DNA of 64,000 nucleotides from Polaromonas sp. C04 (GTDB lineage Bacteria; Pseudomonadota; Gammaproteobacteria; Burkholderiales; Burkholderiaceae_C), in assembly GCF_002002705.1 (NCBI RefSeq), contig NZ_MUNS01000031.1, positions 186,001 to 250,000 of the forward strand, written 5' to 3'. Positions 15,561 to 25,117 of the stretch are shown piece by piece. The stretch's first letter is position 1. Each line of letters begins with the position of its first letter. The translations under genes were made by a program, and so were the position numbers. The notes below the pieces were generated by a model that was not told the DNA's origin, did no database searches, and saw only the letters and a program-made list of their open reading frames with translations.

Positions 15561-17033
15561 ATGAACTCCTCCATCATCGAGCGCCTCACAAGCGCCGGCC
15601 ATCTGGATCGCATATTCATCGACGGCGAGTGGGTGTTGCCTGCGGGGCAAGCCCGAACCTCCGTCATCGACCCGTCGACTGAGGAACCTGTTGCGGAGGT
15701 TGCGCTGGGAAGCGCGCAAGACGTGACCGCGGCTGTGGCCGCAGCCCGGCGCGCCTTCGTGACCTGGTCCGTGAGCTCTCCTCAAAGCAGGGCCTCGCTT
15801 CTCGATCGCGTGCACAGCCTGATACTCGAGCGGGCGGAGTTGTTTGCCCAGGCCATCTCGCTGGAGATGGGCGCGGCAATCGGCATGGCGCGCAGCGCTC
15901 AAGTGCCCATTGCGGCGGAGCACATCCGCGTGGCCCGGGACATTGCGGGCAGCTATCCCTTCCTCACCCATCGGGGCAACACGGCCATCATGCGAGAAGC
16001 CATCGGGGTGTGCTGCCTGATCACACCGTGGAACTGGCCGCTCTACCAGATCACCGCCAAGGTCGGTCCCGCCTTGGCGGCGGGATGCACCATCGTTCTG
16101 AAGCCCAGCGAGCTGTCGCCCCTGAGCGCTTTGCTCTTCGCAGAGCTGATGCGCGACGCAGGCGTGCCCACGGGTGTGTTCAACCTCGTGAACGGCGACG
16201 GACCGGAAGTCGGCGCCGCAATGGCGATGCACCCCGATGTGGACATGATCTCCATCACGGGCTCGACCCGGGCGGGGATTCTCGTCGCGCAGGCCGCGGC
16301 CGTCACGGTCAAGCGCGTGGCCCAGGAACTCGGTGGCAAATCACCCAATGTCATCCTGCCGGATGCGGATCTCGCACGTGCCGTACCGGCGGGAGTGGCG
16401 GCCGCCTTCCGCAACGTCGGACAGTCGTGCAGCGCACCGACCCGCATGATCGTGCCGCGCGAGCGCCTCGCGGACATCGAGCGGATCGCATGCGATGCTG
16501 TATCGGGCATCGTGGTGGACGATCCGCGGTCGCCGCAGACTACGCATGGCCCCGTGGCGAACCGCGCGCAGTTCAACCGGGTACAAGAAATGATCGGCGC
16601 CGGTATCGCCGAAGGTGCGCGGCTGGTCTGCGGCGGCCTCGGGCGGCCGCAGGGCCTCGAGCGCGGCCTTTTCGTTCGCCCCACGATCTTTTCCGACGTG
16701 CATCCGCAGATGCGCATCGCTCAGGAAGAGATCTTCGGGCCGGTGCTTGCTGTCATTCCCTACGACAGCGTGGATGAGGCGGTTGAGATCGCCAACGGGA
16801 CGGTCTACGGCCTGGGCGCCCATGTCCAGAGTCAGGACCTCGGCGCAGCACGCGCGGTCGCCGCGCGGATCCGGTCCGGCCAGGTGCATATCAACAACCC
16901 GGCATGGGATCCCCATGCCCCGTTCGGTGGCTACAAACGCTCCGGCAATGGCCGGGAATATGGGGTGGAAGGCGTCCAGGAGTACCTGGAAACCAAAGCC
17001 ATCTTGGGATACATGGAGGAGAAACAAGCATGA
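15561..17033 (+). CDS. NAD(P)-dependent aldehyde dehydrogenase (cassette B)
   Basis: A 490-residue aldehyde dehydrogenase, paralogue of the one at 2430-3944 with the same N-terminus (MNSSII.RL.SAG.LDR). Catalytic residues line up: TPWNWP, Glu256 in ELGGKSP, Cys290 in GQSCSAP. It ends EYLETKAILGYMEEKQA and overlaps the cupin start by ATGA. The 237-bp gap from the M20 gene shows no gene; a promoter may lie there. It is predicted to oxidise the aldehyde made by the cassette B flavoenzyme. Confidence 0.9.
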   Translation: MNSSIIERLTSAGHLDRIFIDGEWVLPAGQARTSVIDPSTEEPVAEVALGSAQDVTAAVAAARRAFVTWSVSSPQSRASLLDRVHSLILERAELFAQAISLEMGAAIGMARSAQVPIAAEHIRVARDIAGSYPFLTHRGNTAIMREAIGVCCLITPWNWPLYQITAKVGPALAAGCTIVLKPSELSPLSALLFAELMRDAGVPTGVFNLVNGDGPEVGAAMAMHPDVDMISITGSTRAGILVAQAAAVTVKRVAQELGGKSPNVILPDADLARAVPAGVAAAFRNVGQSCSAPTRMIVPRERLADIERIACDAVSGIVVDDPRSPQTTHGPVANRAQFNRVQEMIGAGIAEGARLVCGGLGRPQGLERGLFVRPTIFSDVHPQMRIAQEEIFGPVLAVIPYDSVDEAVEIANGTVYGLGAHVQSQDLGAARAVAARIRSGQVHINNPAWDPHAPFGGYKRSGNGREYGVEGVQEYLETKAILGYMEEKQA

Positions 17034-17746
17034 CGACGACCCTGATGCTGCACCACGCCGACGGTACACCGCTTTCGACCCCCTTCCGGAGGGCGGCCTT
17101 CGGCAAGGACGATCCCTTCGCGCGAGAACGCGAAATCGCCTGGGAAGGACCGGATTCGATGATCGCCGCTCGGGTCGACTTCAGCGGTGAACTCGATGTC
17201 GCGAGCTTTCCTCACATCGAGACCCTCGTCGTCGTGGAGGGAGAGTTGAGCCTCACGGTGCCGGGCGCAGCCCCGCTGGTGATCGGCCCCCAGGCGGGCG
17301 TCGTCATCGGACGCGGCACGGCGGTTCGCATCCAGGCCCGATCGCGCATCCGATTCGTTTCCTGCGCGGCCGCATGCAATGGACCGACGAGTCCCGGCAT
17401 CACCCCGCTGCGCGCCGACGCCGACTTCAAGCCGTCCGCAGCGCCACCGGCAGAGGCGCTGCTGGGCCCGGCGCCGCAATGCCGCAGTGACAATGTCTTC
17501 ACCGACGAGCAGACGCAGTACCGCGCCGGCACCTGGGACTCGACACCCTATCACCGGGTCGTTCGCCCGCATCGTCTCAACGAGTTCATGCACCTGCTGG
17601 CCGGCAGTGTGCAGTTCGCCAGCCCGGATGGCAGCATGCTGTCGGCAAGCGCCGGCGATGCGCTCTTCGTGCCCCAGGGCGCGCCGATCGGCTGGGAAAG
17701 CAGCGATCGCGTTGCGAAGTTCTACGTTGTGCAAAACGTCGCCTGA
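17030..17746 (+). CDS. two-lobe cupin protein (cassette B)
   Basis: A 238-residue bicupin, close paralogue of the cupin at 1714-2433: RRAAFGKDDPFA, ELDVASFPHIET, GTWDSTPYHR and VRPH..NEFMHLL are shared. Lobe 1 holds HIETLVVVEGELSL, lobe 2 holds NEFMHLLAGSV and the second barrel's GDALFVPQG. The gene is translationally coupled to the upstream ALDH and lies 19 nt before the FAD oxidoreductase start, the same order and spacing as in cassette A. Function unknown. Confidence 0.82.
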   Translation: MTTTLMLHHADGTPLSTPFRRAAFGKDDPFAREREIAWEGPDSMIAARVDFSGELDVASFPHIETLVVVEGELSLTVPGAAPLVIGPQAGVVIGRGTAVRIQARSRIRFVSCAAACNGPTSPGITPLRADADFKPSAAPPAEALLGPAPQCRSDNVFTDEQTQYRAGTWDSTPYHRVVRPHRLNEFMHLLAGSVQFASPDGSMLSASAGDALFVPQGAPIGWESSDRVAKFYVVQNVA

Positions 17747-17765
17747 ATCGACGCCGAGATCCATC

Positions 17766-19091
17766 ATGTCCCAGCCCTTGCGTCTCATCGAAACTTCGCC
17801 CAACCCACCCGCCAGCGCCGACGTCGTCGTGATCGGCGGCGGGATCATTGGTGTCTTCACCGCCTACTACCTGGCCCGGCGCGGGCTGTCGGTCGCCGTG
17901 GTCGAAAAGGGCCGGATCGGCGCCGAACAATCGAGCCGCAACTGGGGCTGGTGCCGGCAGCAGAATCGCGACGCGCGTGAACTGCCCATGTCCACCCGGA
18001 GCCTGGAGCTGTGGGATCAGTTTGCCGCCGACAGCGGCGAAGACACGGGCTTCGAGCGCTGCGGCTTGCTGTACCTCAGCAACGACGAAGCCCAGATTGC
18101 CGGCTGGGCCAAGTGGCGCGAGTTCGCGACGACGGTTGGCGTGACTACGCACATGCTGAGCGGCCGCGAGGCCTCGGAGCGCGGCCAGGCGACCGGCCGC
18201 GCGTGGAAAGGCGGTGTCTTCTCACCCAGCGACGGCACGGGCGATCCGGCCAAGGCAGCGCCCGCCGTTGCAGCCGCGCTCATGAAACTCGGCGGCACGG
18301 TGCACCAGAACTGCGCCGCGCGTGGCATCGAGATGGCGGGCGGCCGGCTCAGCGGCGTGGTGACCGAAGCGGGGACCATCAAGACCCGCACCGCCGTGCT
18401 CGCAGGCGGTGCGTGGGCGTCCTCGTTTTGCAACCAGCTCGGCGTGCAGTTTCCGCTCGCCACGATTCGCCAATCGATCGTGCGACTGGCGCCGGTGGAT
18501 CAGAGCCTGCCGGCCGCCTTGACCAGCCCGCGCGTCGCCATCACGCGCCGCCCGGACGGCCACTACGTCCTGGCCATCAGCGGGCGAGGGCGCGCCGACC
18601 CCACGGCACAGCTGGTGCGCTTCGCGCCGCAGTTCATCCCGATGTTTGCCAAGCGCTGGCGCAACGTGTTTCCCGGCGGCCTGGAAGGCATCCGCTGGGG
18701 TCACGAAACCCGTGCTCGATGGAAGCTGGACGCTCCCACACCGATGGAACGGGCGCGCATCCTCGACCCGAAGCCCGACCCTGCGGGTGTCCGCGAAATC
18801 CACCGCCGTGCCGTCGACTTGTTGCCCGCGCTGCGCGAAGCCCGCATCGCCAATACCTGGGCAGGCTACATCGACAGCACGCCCGATGGCGTGCCGGGCA
18901 TCGGAGAGCTGCCGCAGGTGCCTGGCCTCATCCTGGCCGCGGGCTTCTCCGGCCACGGCTTCGGCATCGGCCCCGGCGCAGGCCACCTGATCGCCGACCT
19001 GGTGTCCGGGGCAAAGCCGATCTTCGATCCTGCGCCTTTCAACCCCGCACGGTTCAGCGGCTCGGCGTGGGGCAAGGTTGCTGACTTCTAG
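17766..19091 (+). CDS. DAO-type FAD-dependent oxidoreductase (cassette B)
   Basis: A 441-residue flavoprotein, same length as its paralogue at 369-1694. FAD loop GGGIIG at 24-29, the [17 protein letters not shown] signature, and C-terminal [20 protein letters not shown] are conserved. It probably oxidises an amine or amino acid with FAD, passing electrons to oxygen or quinone. It follows the cupin by 19 nt and is followed 58 nt later by a broken OCD-like gene, so the original operon probably ran M20-ALDH-cupin-oxidoreductase-OCD. Confidence 0.88.
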   Translation: MSQPLRLIETSPNPPASADVVVIGGGIIGVFTAYYLARRGLSVAVVEKGRIGAEQSSRNWGWCRQQNRDARELPMSTRSLELWDQFAADSGEDTGFERCGLLYLSNDEAQIAGWAKWREFATTVGVTTHMLSGREASERGQATGRAWKGGVFSPSDGTGDPAKAAPAVAAALMKLGGTVHQNCAARGIEMAGGRLSGVVTEAGTIKTRTAVLAGGAWASSFCNQLGVQFPLATIRQSIVRLAPVDQSLPAALTSPRVAITRRPDGHYVLAISGRGRADPTAQLVRFAPQFIPMFAKRWRNVFPGGLEGIRWGHETRARWKLDAPTPMERARILDPKPDPAGVREIHRRAVDLLPALREARIANTWAGYIDSTPDGVPGIGELPQVPGLILAAGFSGHGFGIGPGAGHLIADLVSGAKPIFDPAPFNPARFSGSAWGKVADF

Positions 19092-19149
19092 GTTTGCCGG
19101 CACGCCGATGGTCTACCCCGAGCCCTTGATTCATGGAGAAATCACACCG

Positions 19150-19829
19150 ATGCAGACACTGTTGCTGAATAAAGAGGATGTAGGAAGTCTGATTTCCATG
19201 AAGGAAGTCATCGGGACGGTGGAGGAGGCGTACAAGGCCTTCAACAGCGGCCAGGTGATTCAACCGGCCTATACATGCATCCACCTTCCGCCACCCCGGG
19301 GCGAAATCGACTTCAAATTGGGGTACTGCGAGGCCAACGAGGTCATCTCGATGAAGGCCTCATCCGGGGGATTCCCGAACAATCCCACCGAGCACGGCGT
19401 GCCCAGCGGCATGGGAACCATCCTCCTGTTCGACGCCAGAACCTGTGCGCTCATTTGCGTGATGGATGGCAGCCTCATCACCGGCTTGAGAACCGGCGCC
19501 GCCGGAGCCGTTTCGGTGAAGGCGCTGGCGCGCAAGAACGCGAAGACCATCACCTCCATCGGAACTGGCAATCAGGCCCGGATGCAGATCCGCGAGATCC
19601 GGGAGGTGATGACGATCGAAGCCATCCATGCCTGGAGCCACCACCCCCAGATACTCGCCCAGAACAAGGCCGACATCGAGCGCGAGTCGGCATCTCGGTG
19701 GTGATGACCCGCTCCAAACAAGACGCTGTGGAACAGGCGAACATCCTCGTCACCACCACCCGCGGCAAAGGCTCGCTGGTGGAAGCTGACTGGGTTCGGC
19801 CCGGCACGCACATCGTCGCCATCGGCACG
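19150..19829 (+). pseudogene. ornithine cyclodeaminase/mu-crystallin-family gene, frameshifted and truncated
   Basis: The first 178 codons match the intact homologue at 45776-46771 nearly residue for residue ([67 protein letters not shown]). At about 19685 one T of the expected GAGTTCGG is missing; the frame shifts and stops at 19704, while the homologous sequence continues in the next frame ([27 protein letters not shown]). At about 19829 the similarity ends abruptly, roughly 110 codons early, and a HAD fragment on the other strand begins. GGAG lies before the start. The product would lack the C-terminal half of the NAD domain. Confidence 0.85.
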
Positions 19830-19967
19830 CGAATGGCGGTAGGCGGCGCGGAAGTACTCGTCCGTTTCGCCAGCCTTAGGCACGGCTGAGCGCAGGCAGG
19901 CGAGCATGTCGCCCTCGAAATCGATCAGCGTGCCAACGATGAAGTCCTTGAAATCCAGCACGGACAT
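19829..19967 (-). pseudogene. N-terminal fragment of a HAD-type hydrolase
   Basis: From the ATG at 19967 (GGAG 7 nt upstream) about 46 codons read MSVLDFKDF then [20 protein letters not shown] and FRAAYRHSR, the start of the same HAD type II subgroup seen at 13855. The motif I aspartate is displaced (DFIVGT instead of DxVGT). Similarity stops at the junction with the inverted OCD relic. It lies 78 nt downstream of alr on the same strand, so the ancestral operon was probably dadA-alr-HAD. Confidence 0.6.
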
Positions 19968-20045
19968 CCAAAAGCTCCGGAAATAACACATGAGGGTGAA
20001 CTTGAGCATAAGTGCGCCCCCTCGCAGGTCGGTACCGAATTGGGC

Positions 20046-21209
20046 CTATGCTGCGGCACGGCGTTTCGTTATTGGCGCGTTACCGACATCTTCTTTGGCA
20101 GCGCAACGGTCCCATGCCTTGTCTATGCCCGTCTCATCGATGATGGACACTCGTTTCACGTTGCAGAGCAACTCATAGGAGATCGTGCCTGCACAACGGG
20201 CCACTTCATTGACGGGCACGTGCCGGCCCCACAGTTCGACGCGGCTTCCGATCCCGGATCCAGGATGGCGGCTCAGATCAATGGTAAGCATGTCCATCGA
20301 GGCGCGGCCGACCACGCGGGTGATCGTGCCGTCGACTGCTACGGGCGTACCAGTAGTCGCAAGGCGTGGATAGCCATCGGCATAGCCGATGGCTATCAGC
20401 CCGATCCTAGTCGGTTCCGTCGCGACGAAGCCTCCGCCGTATCCCAGGGCGTCGCCCGATTGGAGCGTGCGAACTGCGAAGACTTCGCTCTCGAGAGTCA
20501 TCACGGGGCGCAATTGCTCATCGCCACCCTCCCCTGCCCCTCGCTGCGGCACGGGATCTGCACCGTACAACAGGATGCCAGGCCGGGACCAGTCGCGCCG
20601 GGCCGAGGGCCATTGGAGGATGCCGGCCGAATTGCTCAGACTGCGATCCCCTAGCAACGCTGCCGTTGCGGCATTGAACGCCGCCACTTGCCGGGATGTC
20701 GCATCGCTGCCTGGCTCGTCGGCCCTGGCGAAATGCGTCATGAGCGTGATGTTCGACACCTTGCCGGTCGCTTGCAGTCGAGCATAGGCGCTCGGCATGT
20801 CGGCGAGTGCAAACCCCGCCCTACCCATGCCAGAGTCGGCTTTCAGCCAGACCTCCAGATGGTCGAAAACGCGGTCGTTCTCGATCATGCGAAGCTGGGC
20901 TTCTTGGTGCACGACGATCCATAGATTCAGAGTTCGTGCTGCCTTCAGTTCGGCGGCGTCGAACAACCCCTCGAGTACCAGAATGGGACCTTCAATCCCC
21001 CCCGCCCGCAATGCCACCGCTTCCTCAAGAAAAGCCACGGCGAAACCGTCGGCGTGGTCCTGAAGCGCCTCGGCGCAGCGCACGGCGCCATGGCCGTAAG
21101 CATTGGCCTTGATCACGGCAAGTGCGCGTCCGCCGTGCATCCGTCGTGCCAATGAATAGTTGTGACGCAGCGCGTCCAGGTCGACGCGGGCGCGCGATGG
21201 TCGTGTCAT
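20046..21209 (-). CDS. alr: alanine racemase
   Basis: A 387-residue fold-type III PLP racemase interconverting L- and D-alanine. The PLP lysine is in [14 protein letters not shown] (about residues 28-41), the catalytic tyrosine in LGYGGG, and the C-terminal domain has YADGYPR and [10 protein letters not shown]. Start at 21209 overlaps the dadA stop by ATGA. With dadA it forms the classical L-alanine degradation pair: racemase to D-alanine, then dehydrogenation to pyruvate. It is a catabolic (DadX-type) racemase by context. Confidence 0.92.
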   Translation of the reverse strand: MTRPSRARVDLDALRHNYSLARRMHGGRALAVIKANAYGHGAVRCAEALQDHADGFAVAFLEEAVALRAGGIEGPILVLEGLFDAAELKAARTLNLWIVVHQEAQLRMIENDRVFDHLEVWLKADSGMGRAGFALADMPSAYARLQATGKVSNITLMTHFARADEPGSDATSRQVAAFNAATAALLGDRSLSNSAGILQWPSARRDWSRPGILLYGADPVPQRGAGEGGDEQLRPVMTLESEVFAVRTLQSGDALGYGGGFVATEPTRIGLIAIGYADGYPRLATTGTPVAVDGTITRVVGRASMDMLTIDLSRHPGSGIGSRVELWGRHVPVNEVARCAGTISYELLCNVKRVSIIDETGIDKAWDRCAAKEDVGNAPITKRRAAA

Positions 21210-22504
21210 TTGATTGCGCCGGCGGGCCGTGTCAAGCGACCACGCGCGGCGCTCGCCGTGTAGCGATCGATGCCTAGCCCGATGGCGCTGATTTCCGTGC
21301 GCTGGCCCAACACCATGTCCGAAATCAGCGTGGCCGAGCCACAGGCCATGGTCCAACCAAGCGTGCCGTGTCCAGTATTCAGGTAGAGGTTCGGGTACTT
21401 CGTCGCCCCGATCACCGGCGTACTGTCCGGTGTCATCGGTCGAAGACCTGTCCAGAAAGTGGCGCGGGCCAAATCACCGCCTGGGAACAGATCGTTGACG
21501 ACCAGTTCAAGCGTTGCGCGACGGCGCGGGTCGAGCCGCAGATCGAAGCCGCCGAGTTCCGCCATGCCGCCGACCCGGATGCGATCATCCAAGCGTGTAA
21601 CCGCGATCTTGTAGGTCTCGTCGAGCACCGTCGACTTAGGCGCGAAGGCCGGGTCGACCACCGGCACAGTGAGCGAGTAGCCCTTCACCGGGTAAACCGG
21701 CAGGTCCAGGCCGAGAGGATGCAGGAAGCTGCGCGAGTAGCTGCCGAAGGCGAGCACGAAGCGATCGGCCTTCAACAGCTCGCCACCGGCCCGGACACCG
21801 ATGACCCGCCCGCCTTCTGTCACGAGACCATCCACCGCCTGATCGAACCGAAAATCGACTCCGAGCGCACGCGCGCGCGTGCACAGCGCGTTGGTGAAAC
21901 GGTGGCAATCACCGGTTTCGTCTTTGGGCAGGCGCAGCCCGCCGGCGAGTCTTTCACGCGCTTGGGCCAGACTGGGCTCGATCAAGGCGAGCTGGTCCGC
22001 GTTGAGAAGTTCGTACGCTACGTTGCATTCCTCCAGCACGGCGATATCGCGCTGGACCGCGTCGAGCTGCGCCTGGGTGCGGAACAGCTGCAGCGTTCCT
22101 CCGGTGCGCTGCTCGTACTCGATACCCGTCTCTGCGCGCAGCTGCTGCAGGCACGCGCGGCTGTATTCGGCGACACGCATCATGCGTTCCTTGTTGACCG
22201 CGTACCGTTCGGGCGAGCAATTGCGCAGCATCTTGGCCATCCACTGCAGCTGAAACAGGCTGCCATCGAGCCGGATCGCCAACGGTGAGTGCTTCTGAAA
22301 CATCCACTTGATTGCCTTCAGCGGAATGCCCGGCGCGGCCCACGGCGTGGAGTAGCCCGGTGACACCTGACCCGCATTGGCGAAGCTGGTCTCGAGCGCC
22401 GGCCCGGGTTGGCGGTCCAGCAGCGTGACCTTGGCGCCTGACTTGGCGAGGTAGTACGCGGTGCTCGTTCCGATGACGCCGCCGCCCAGGACAATGACTT
22501 TCAT
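21206..22504 (-). CDS. dadA: D-amino acid dehydrogenase small subunit
   Basis: A 432-residue membrane-associated FAD dehydrogenase, the usual DadA length, oxidising D-alanine and other D-amino acids to 2-keto acids with electrons to the respiratory chain. [20 protein letters not shown] at the N-terminus is the FAD fold, [20 protein letters not shown] is a DadA signature, and [15 protein letters not shown] lies near the C-terminus. It is coupled to alr and divergent from a decayed lrp gene, the common dadA/lrp arrangement. Confidence 0.95.
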   Translation of the reverse strand: MKVIVLGGGVIGTSTAYYLAKSGAKVTLLDRQPGPALETSFANAGQVSPGYSTPWAAPGIPLKAIKWMFQKHSPLAIRLDGSLFQLQWMAKMLRNCSPERYAVNKERMMRVAEYSRACLQQLRAETGIEYEQRTGGTLQLFRTQAQLDAVQRDIAVLEECNVAYELLNADQLALIEPSLAQARERLAGGLRLPKDETGDCHRFTNALCTRARALGVDFRFDQAVDGLVTEGGRVIGVRAGGELLKADRFVLAFGSYSRSFLHPLGLDLPVYPVKGYSLTVPVVDPAFAPKSTVLDETYKIAVTRLDDRIRVGGMAELGGFDLRLDPRRRATLELVVNDLFPGGDLARATFWTGLRPMTPDSTPVIGATKYPNLYLNTGHGTLGWTMACGSATLISDMVLGQRTEISAIGLGIDRYTASAARGRLTRPAGAIK

Positions 22505-22539
22505 GGTAAATCGAGTAGTGGTCAAGTGATTCATCAAAT

Positions 22540-22595
22540 ATATTCGCACTGCATCAGAAAATTTGATTGATCTTCAGGCCAATTGCAGTGAATAT
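22540..22595. promoter_or_regulatory. inverted repeat between dadA and lrp, candidate Lrp operator
   Basis: ATATTCGCACTGCA at 22540-22553 and TGCAGTGAATAT at 22584-22595 are inverted copies (one inserted base), centred about 64 nt upstream of the dadA start. Divergent Lrp/AsnC regulators normally bind such AT-flanked repeats and respond to the amino acid. Since the lrp gene is broken, the operator may now be served by another Lrp protein. Confidence 0.45.
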
Positions 22596-22629
22596 CACTA
22601 CCACGTTCTCCCAAACGCACTCGCGTGAA

Positions 22630-23100
22630 GTGAAACGCCCGAACTCGACCGGACCAACCGCAAAATCCTGGACATCCTTCAGCGAAACATCCTCGTCGCG
22701 ACGACCGAACTCGCCCAGCAGATCGAACTGTCCACCTCACCCCGCTCGGAGCGGGTCAAGCGCGTGGAGCGCGAGGGCGTGATCAGGGGATACCACGCAC
22801 GAGTAGCACCCACGGCGCAGGGCAAGAACCTTCTGGTGTTCGTCGAGATCACGTTGGCCGCCAAATCCGGCGAGGTGTTCGACAAGGTGGGCAAGGAACT
22901 GCTGCATGTTCCCGACGTGCAGGAGTGCCACCTCGTCTCGGGCACCTTCGACTGTCTTGTGAAGGCACGACTGGGCGGCATAGACGAATACCGCAGCCTG
23001 CAGGGGGACATCCAAGAAGCTGCCGGTCACCGCGCAGTCCAACAGCTATGTGGTGATGGAAGACCTCAAGGAGTCGCTCTTGTTGCGCACCGACCGCTAA
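22630..23100 (+). pseudogene. Lrp/AsnC-family regulator gene with two frameshifts
   Basis: An Lrp-type protein can be read only across three frame segments: MKRP (GTG at 22630), then from 22641 ELDRTNRKILDILQRNI, ELAQQIELSTSP, VIRGYHARVAP and EVFDKVGKELLHVPDVQEC, and from about 23010 the tail KKLPVTAQSNSYVVMEDLKE to the stop at 23100. Single-base changes near 22640 and 23010 break the frame. The family's STSPC..RVKRLE is also altered to STSPRSERVKRVE. The position, divergent from dadA, identifies it as the former DadR-type activator. Sequencing error cannot be excluded. Confidence 0.75.
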
Positions 23101-23250
23101 ATGCGAGCGGCATCTCGGCTGCGCTGCGGCAAAAGCTTTACTGATCACGTTGCCACAGTGCTCAGACGCCACCAAAACGACCCTCAAGGACTTCGCAACT
23201 CAAGGATGGCATTTCGTTGCAAGTGCGCTGCTTCACGCAGCGACGTCTTC

Positions 23251-23285
23251 AAAAAAAGTGGGTACGCCGCAAGCGACGTACCCAC
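23251..23285 (-). terminator. Rho-independent terminator (minus strand)
   Basis: GTGGGTACG (23258-23266) pairs perfectly with CGTACCCAC (23277-23285) around a 10-nt loop; on the minus strand the stem is followed by seven T residues (23257-23251). It would stop transcription coming from the crp-relic/porin side before the lrp relic. Confidence 0.7.
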
Positions 23286-23329
23286 GAACTTGGAGAGACT
23301 ATGCTGCCTGCAGCTTGACGCTTTAGGGG

Positions 23330-23620
23330 TGCAGTCGATTCTAGGGCGGGGTGGATGCAGGCTTTGTCGGTGCCTTGACAATTGGCGACTTGTGTTGCCG
23401 CTGTGCGGCACGCGCTGAGTTGTTCGGCTCCCGCGTAGTCCGACAGCGCTGCCAGTTCGAAGAAGTCTGAGCAACGAGCTCGGCCACGGACAGGATGCGT
23501 TCTCGCTGCGAGCCAGCTACTGCGCATGCTGTTGGCTAACTTGCAGATGAGCAAAAAGCCGCAAACGTGCTCGCTGCACGCCAGCAACTGGCGAACACCC
23601 GCACCGACAGGCCAAGTCTG
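23330..23620 (-). pseudogene. relic of a second crp-family gene and its downstream spacer
   Basis: The plus-strand text here repeats, with many changes, the end of the intact Crp gene and the spacer behind it (compare 25040-25160 and 25400-25480). Shared stretches include CTTGACAATTGGCG, TTGTGTTGCCGCTGTGCG, GTAGTCCGACAGCGC and the segment coding FRQLLARSADFCGF. The part coding the helix-turn-helix is largely deleted and the frame is broken. It shows that a crp-spacer(-porin) unit was once duplicated here. Confidence 0.6.
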
Positions 23621-23714
23621 TGCGCTCGATGCGCACCACTTACGCCCTGTCCGCTGTCATTGTGCTTGAAGAACTTTTTTACTATGTGCTTCGCATAGTT
23701 GCCCATGGAAGTGA

Positions 23715-23742
23715 AAAGTTGCAACGGTCAGGTTGCAACTTT
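23715..23742. terminator. perfect 11-bp hairpin behind the porin gene
   Basis: AAAGTTGCAAC (23715-23725) and GTTGCAACTTT (23732-23742) form an 11-bp perfect stem with a 6-nt loop, 110 nt after the porin stop on the minus strand. The A/T ends of the stem mean that the T tract is part of the hairpin. A bidirectional terminator is the likely role; a protein-binding palindrome is possible. Confidence 0.4.
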
Positions 23743-23851
23743 CAAATCACAGTGTTTGCCGAGCGGTTTTCAACAAGTCAAGCAAATGCCTAGCCCGGTG
23801 GCTTTTGGTTTTTGGCTGTTGAATCAGCACTGGCACAAGGCCGGCACGTGA

Positions 23852-24964
23852 TTAGAAGCTAGTGCGCAGGCCGATGTCGATACCGTTCGAGCTGCCGCCT
23901 TGAACGAACCCAGTACCACTCGCCGCCGAGGTGTTGGTGGCGACGTTAGCACCTGTGCCGTTGTTGCTGATGTGCGCGTATGTGCCGTAGATGGCGGTGC
24001 GCTTGGATAAGTGGTACACATAACCCACCGCATATTGGTTCGCCTTGACGGCGTTGTTGTCCGCCTTGTCGTGCGTATAAGTAGCTAGGACGTCACCTGG
24101 ACCAACGGGCACGTCAACACCCAGCATGTAGATGTTGTTTTTCTGAATGCCCAGTGCGCCACCTGAACCCACTTTTTCCTGGTCGTATTGGGCCATCACT
24201 GTCGCCGGGCCGAAGTTGTAGGAACCACCGATATTGCCTTGGTCATAGTTACCGATCGCCGCAATCTTGGTTTGACCGTAGGCGATGGCCACGTTCACAG
24301 GACCATTCTGGTAGCCAAAAACCCCACCCACGTAGTTGCCATCCAAGCTGGTGTTTTGCCCAGCACCATTAACAGTATTGGAACTATTGCCACCCAGGGC
24401 GTACGTCATCTGGCCGTAGAAGCCACCCAGATTGCTAGGCAGCAAGTACCCGATGCCGTTGGAAACACGCGTAGCGGTCTGAACGCCATTCAGGCTAGCC
24501 AGAGCCTGGCTCTCGTTGCTTTCCGCGCCAGCACCATCGTTACCAAACGGATCAAAGTTACTCAAGTTCAAATACGTAGGCGCGAAGTCACGGCCCAGCC
24601 GTATTTCGCCAAAATTGCCAGCCAGACTGACGGTGGAACGACGGTTGAAGGTCAGGCCGCCACTGCCAGCGCCGCCAACTTGGTTGTTCGTAGTGGTCGT
24701 GCTACCCGTACCGTTCTGGGAGTTGATACCGGCTTCCAGCCAGAAGCTGGCATTCAGGCCCCCGCCGAGGTCTTCAACCCCTTTGAAGCCAAGACGGCTG
24801 GAGTTGTTGCCGCTGCTGATCAGCCTGTTGGTGCTGCCCGCCAGTGCGTTGCCGCTGAGGTGTTCGTACGCTGTGTCAATCACGCCGAACAACGTCACGG
24901 ACGACTGAGCCTGAGCCGCCGCCGCCGTGCAAGCCATAGCGGCGATTAGCAAAGTTTTTTTCAT
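23852..24964 (-). CDS. Gram-negative porin (general diffusion type)
   Basis: A 370-residue outer-membrane porin typical of Burkholderiales. It has a signal peptide MKKTLLIAAMACTAAAAQAQ cleaved before SSVTLFGVIDTAYEH, the constriction-loop-like acidic region (LSNFDPFGND), many alternating beta strands, and a C-terminal phenylalanine (GIDIGLRTSF) needed for BAM-dependent assembly. It makes a water-filled trimeric channel for small solutes. The crp-family gene lies upstream on the same strand and may control it. Confidence 0.93.
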   Translation of the reverse strand: MKKTLLIAAMACTAAAAQAQSSVTLFGVIDTAYEHLSGNALAGSTNRLISSGNNSSRLGFKGVEDLGGGLNASFWLEAGINSQNGTGSTTTTNNQVGGAGSGGLTFNRRSTVSLAGNFGEIRLGRDFAPTYLNLSNFDPFGNDGAGAESNESQALASLNGVQTATRVSNGIGYLLPSNLGGFYGQMTYALGGNSSNTVNGAGQNTSLDGNYVGGVFGYQNGPVNVAIAYGQTKIAAIGNYDQGNIGGSYNFGPATVMAQYDQEKVGSGGALGIQKNNIYMLGVDVPVGPGDVLATYTHDKADNNAVKANQYAVGYVYHLSKRTAIYGTYAHISNNGTGANVATNTSAASGTGFVQGGSSNGIDIGLRTSF

Positions 24965-25117
24965 TTGATTCTTTCCGGATAGGATGACATGAGTGATTTA
25001 TTGAAAGTCTGTCCCGCAGCGTCTTTTTCGCTCTAGGGACGCACTCGATGCTAGGATGGGGTGAGTGCCGAATTTGTCGGCGCCTTGACAATTGGCGGCT
25101 TGTGTTGCCGCTGTGCG

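Noticed and set aside
14820-16232. 470-codon minus-strand frame spanning M20 and ALDH genes
   Set aside because: Covers two well-supported plus-strand genes and their gap; composition typical of antisense frames.
21368-22288. 306-codon plus-strand frame opposite dadA
   Set aside because: dadA is unmistakable on the minus strand; the plus frame has no recognisable protein features.
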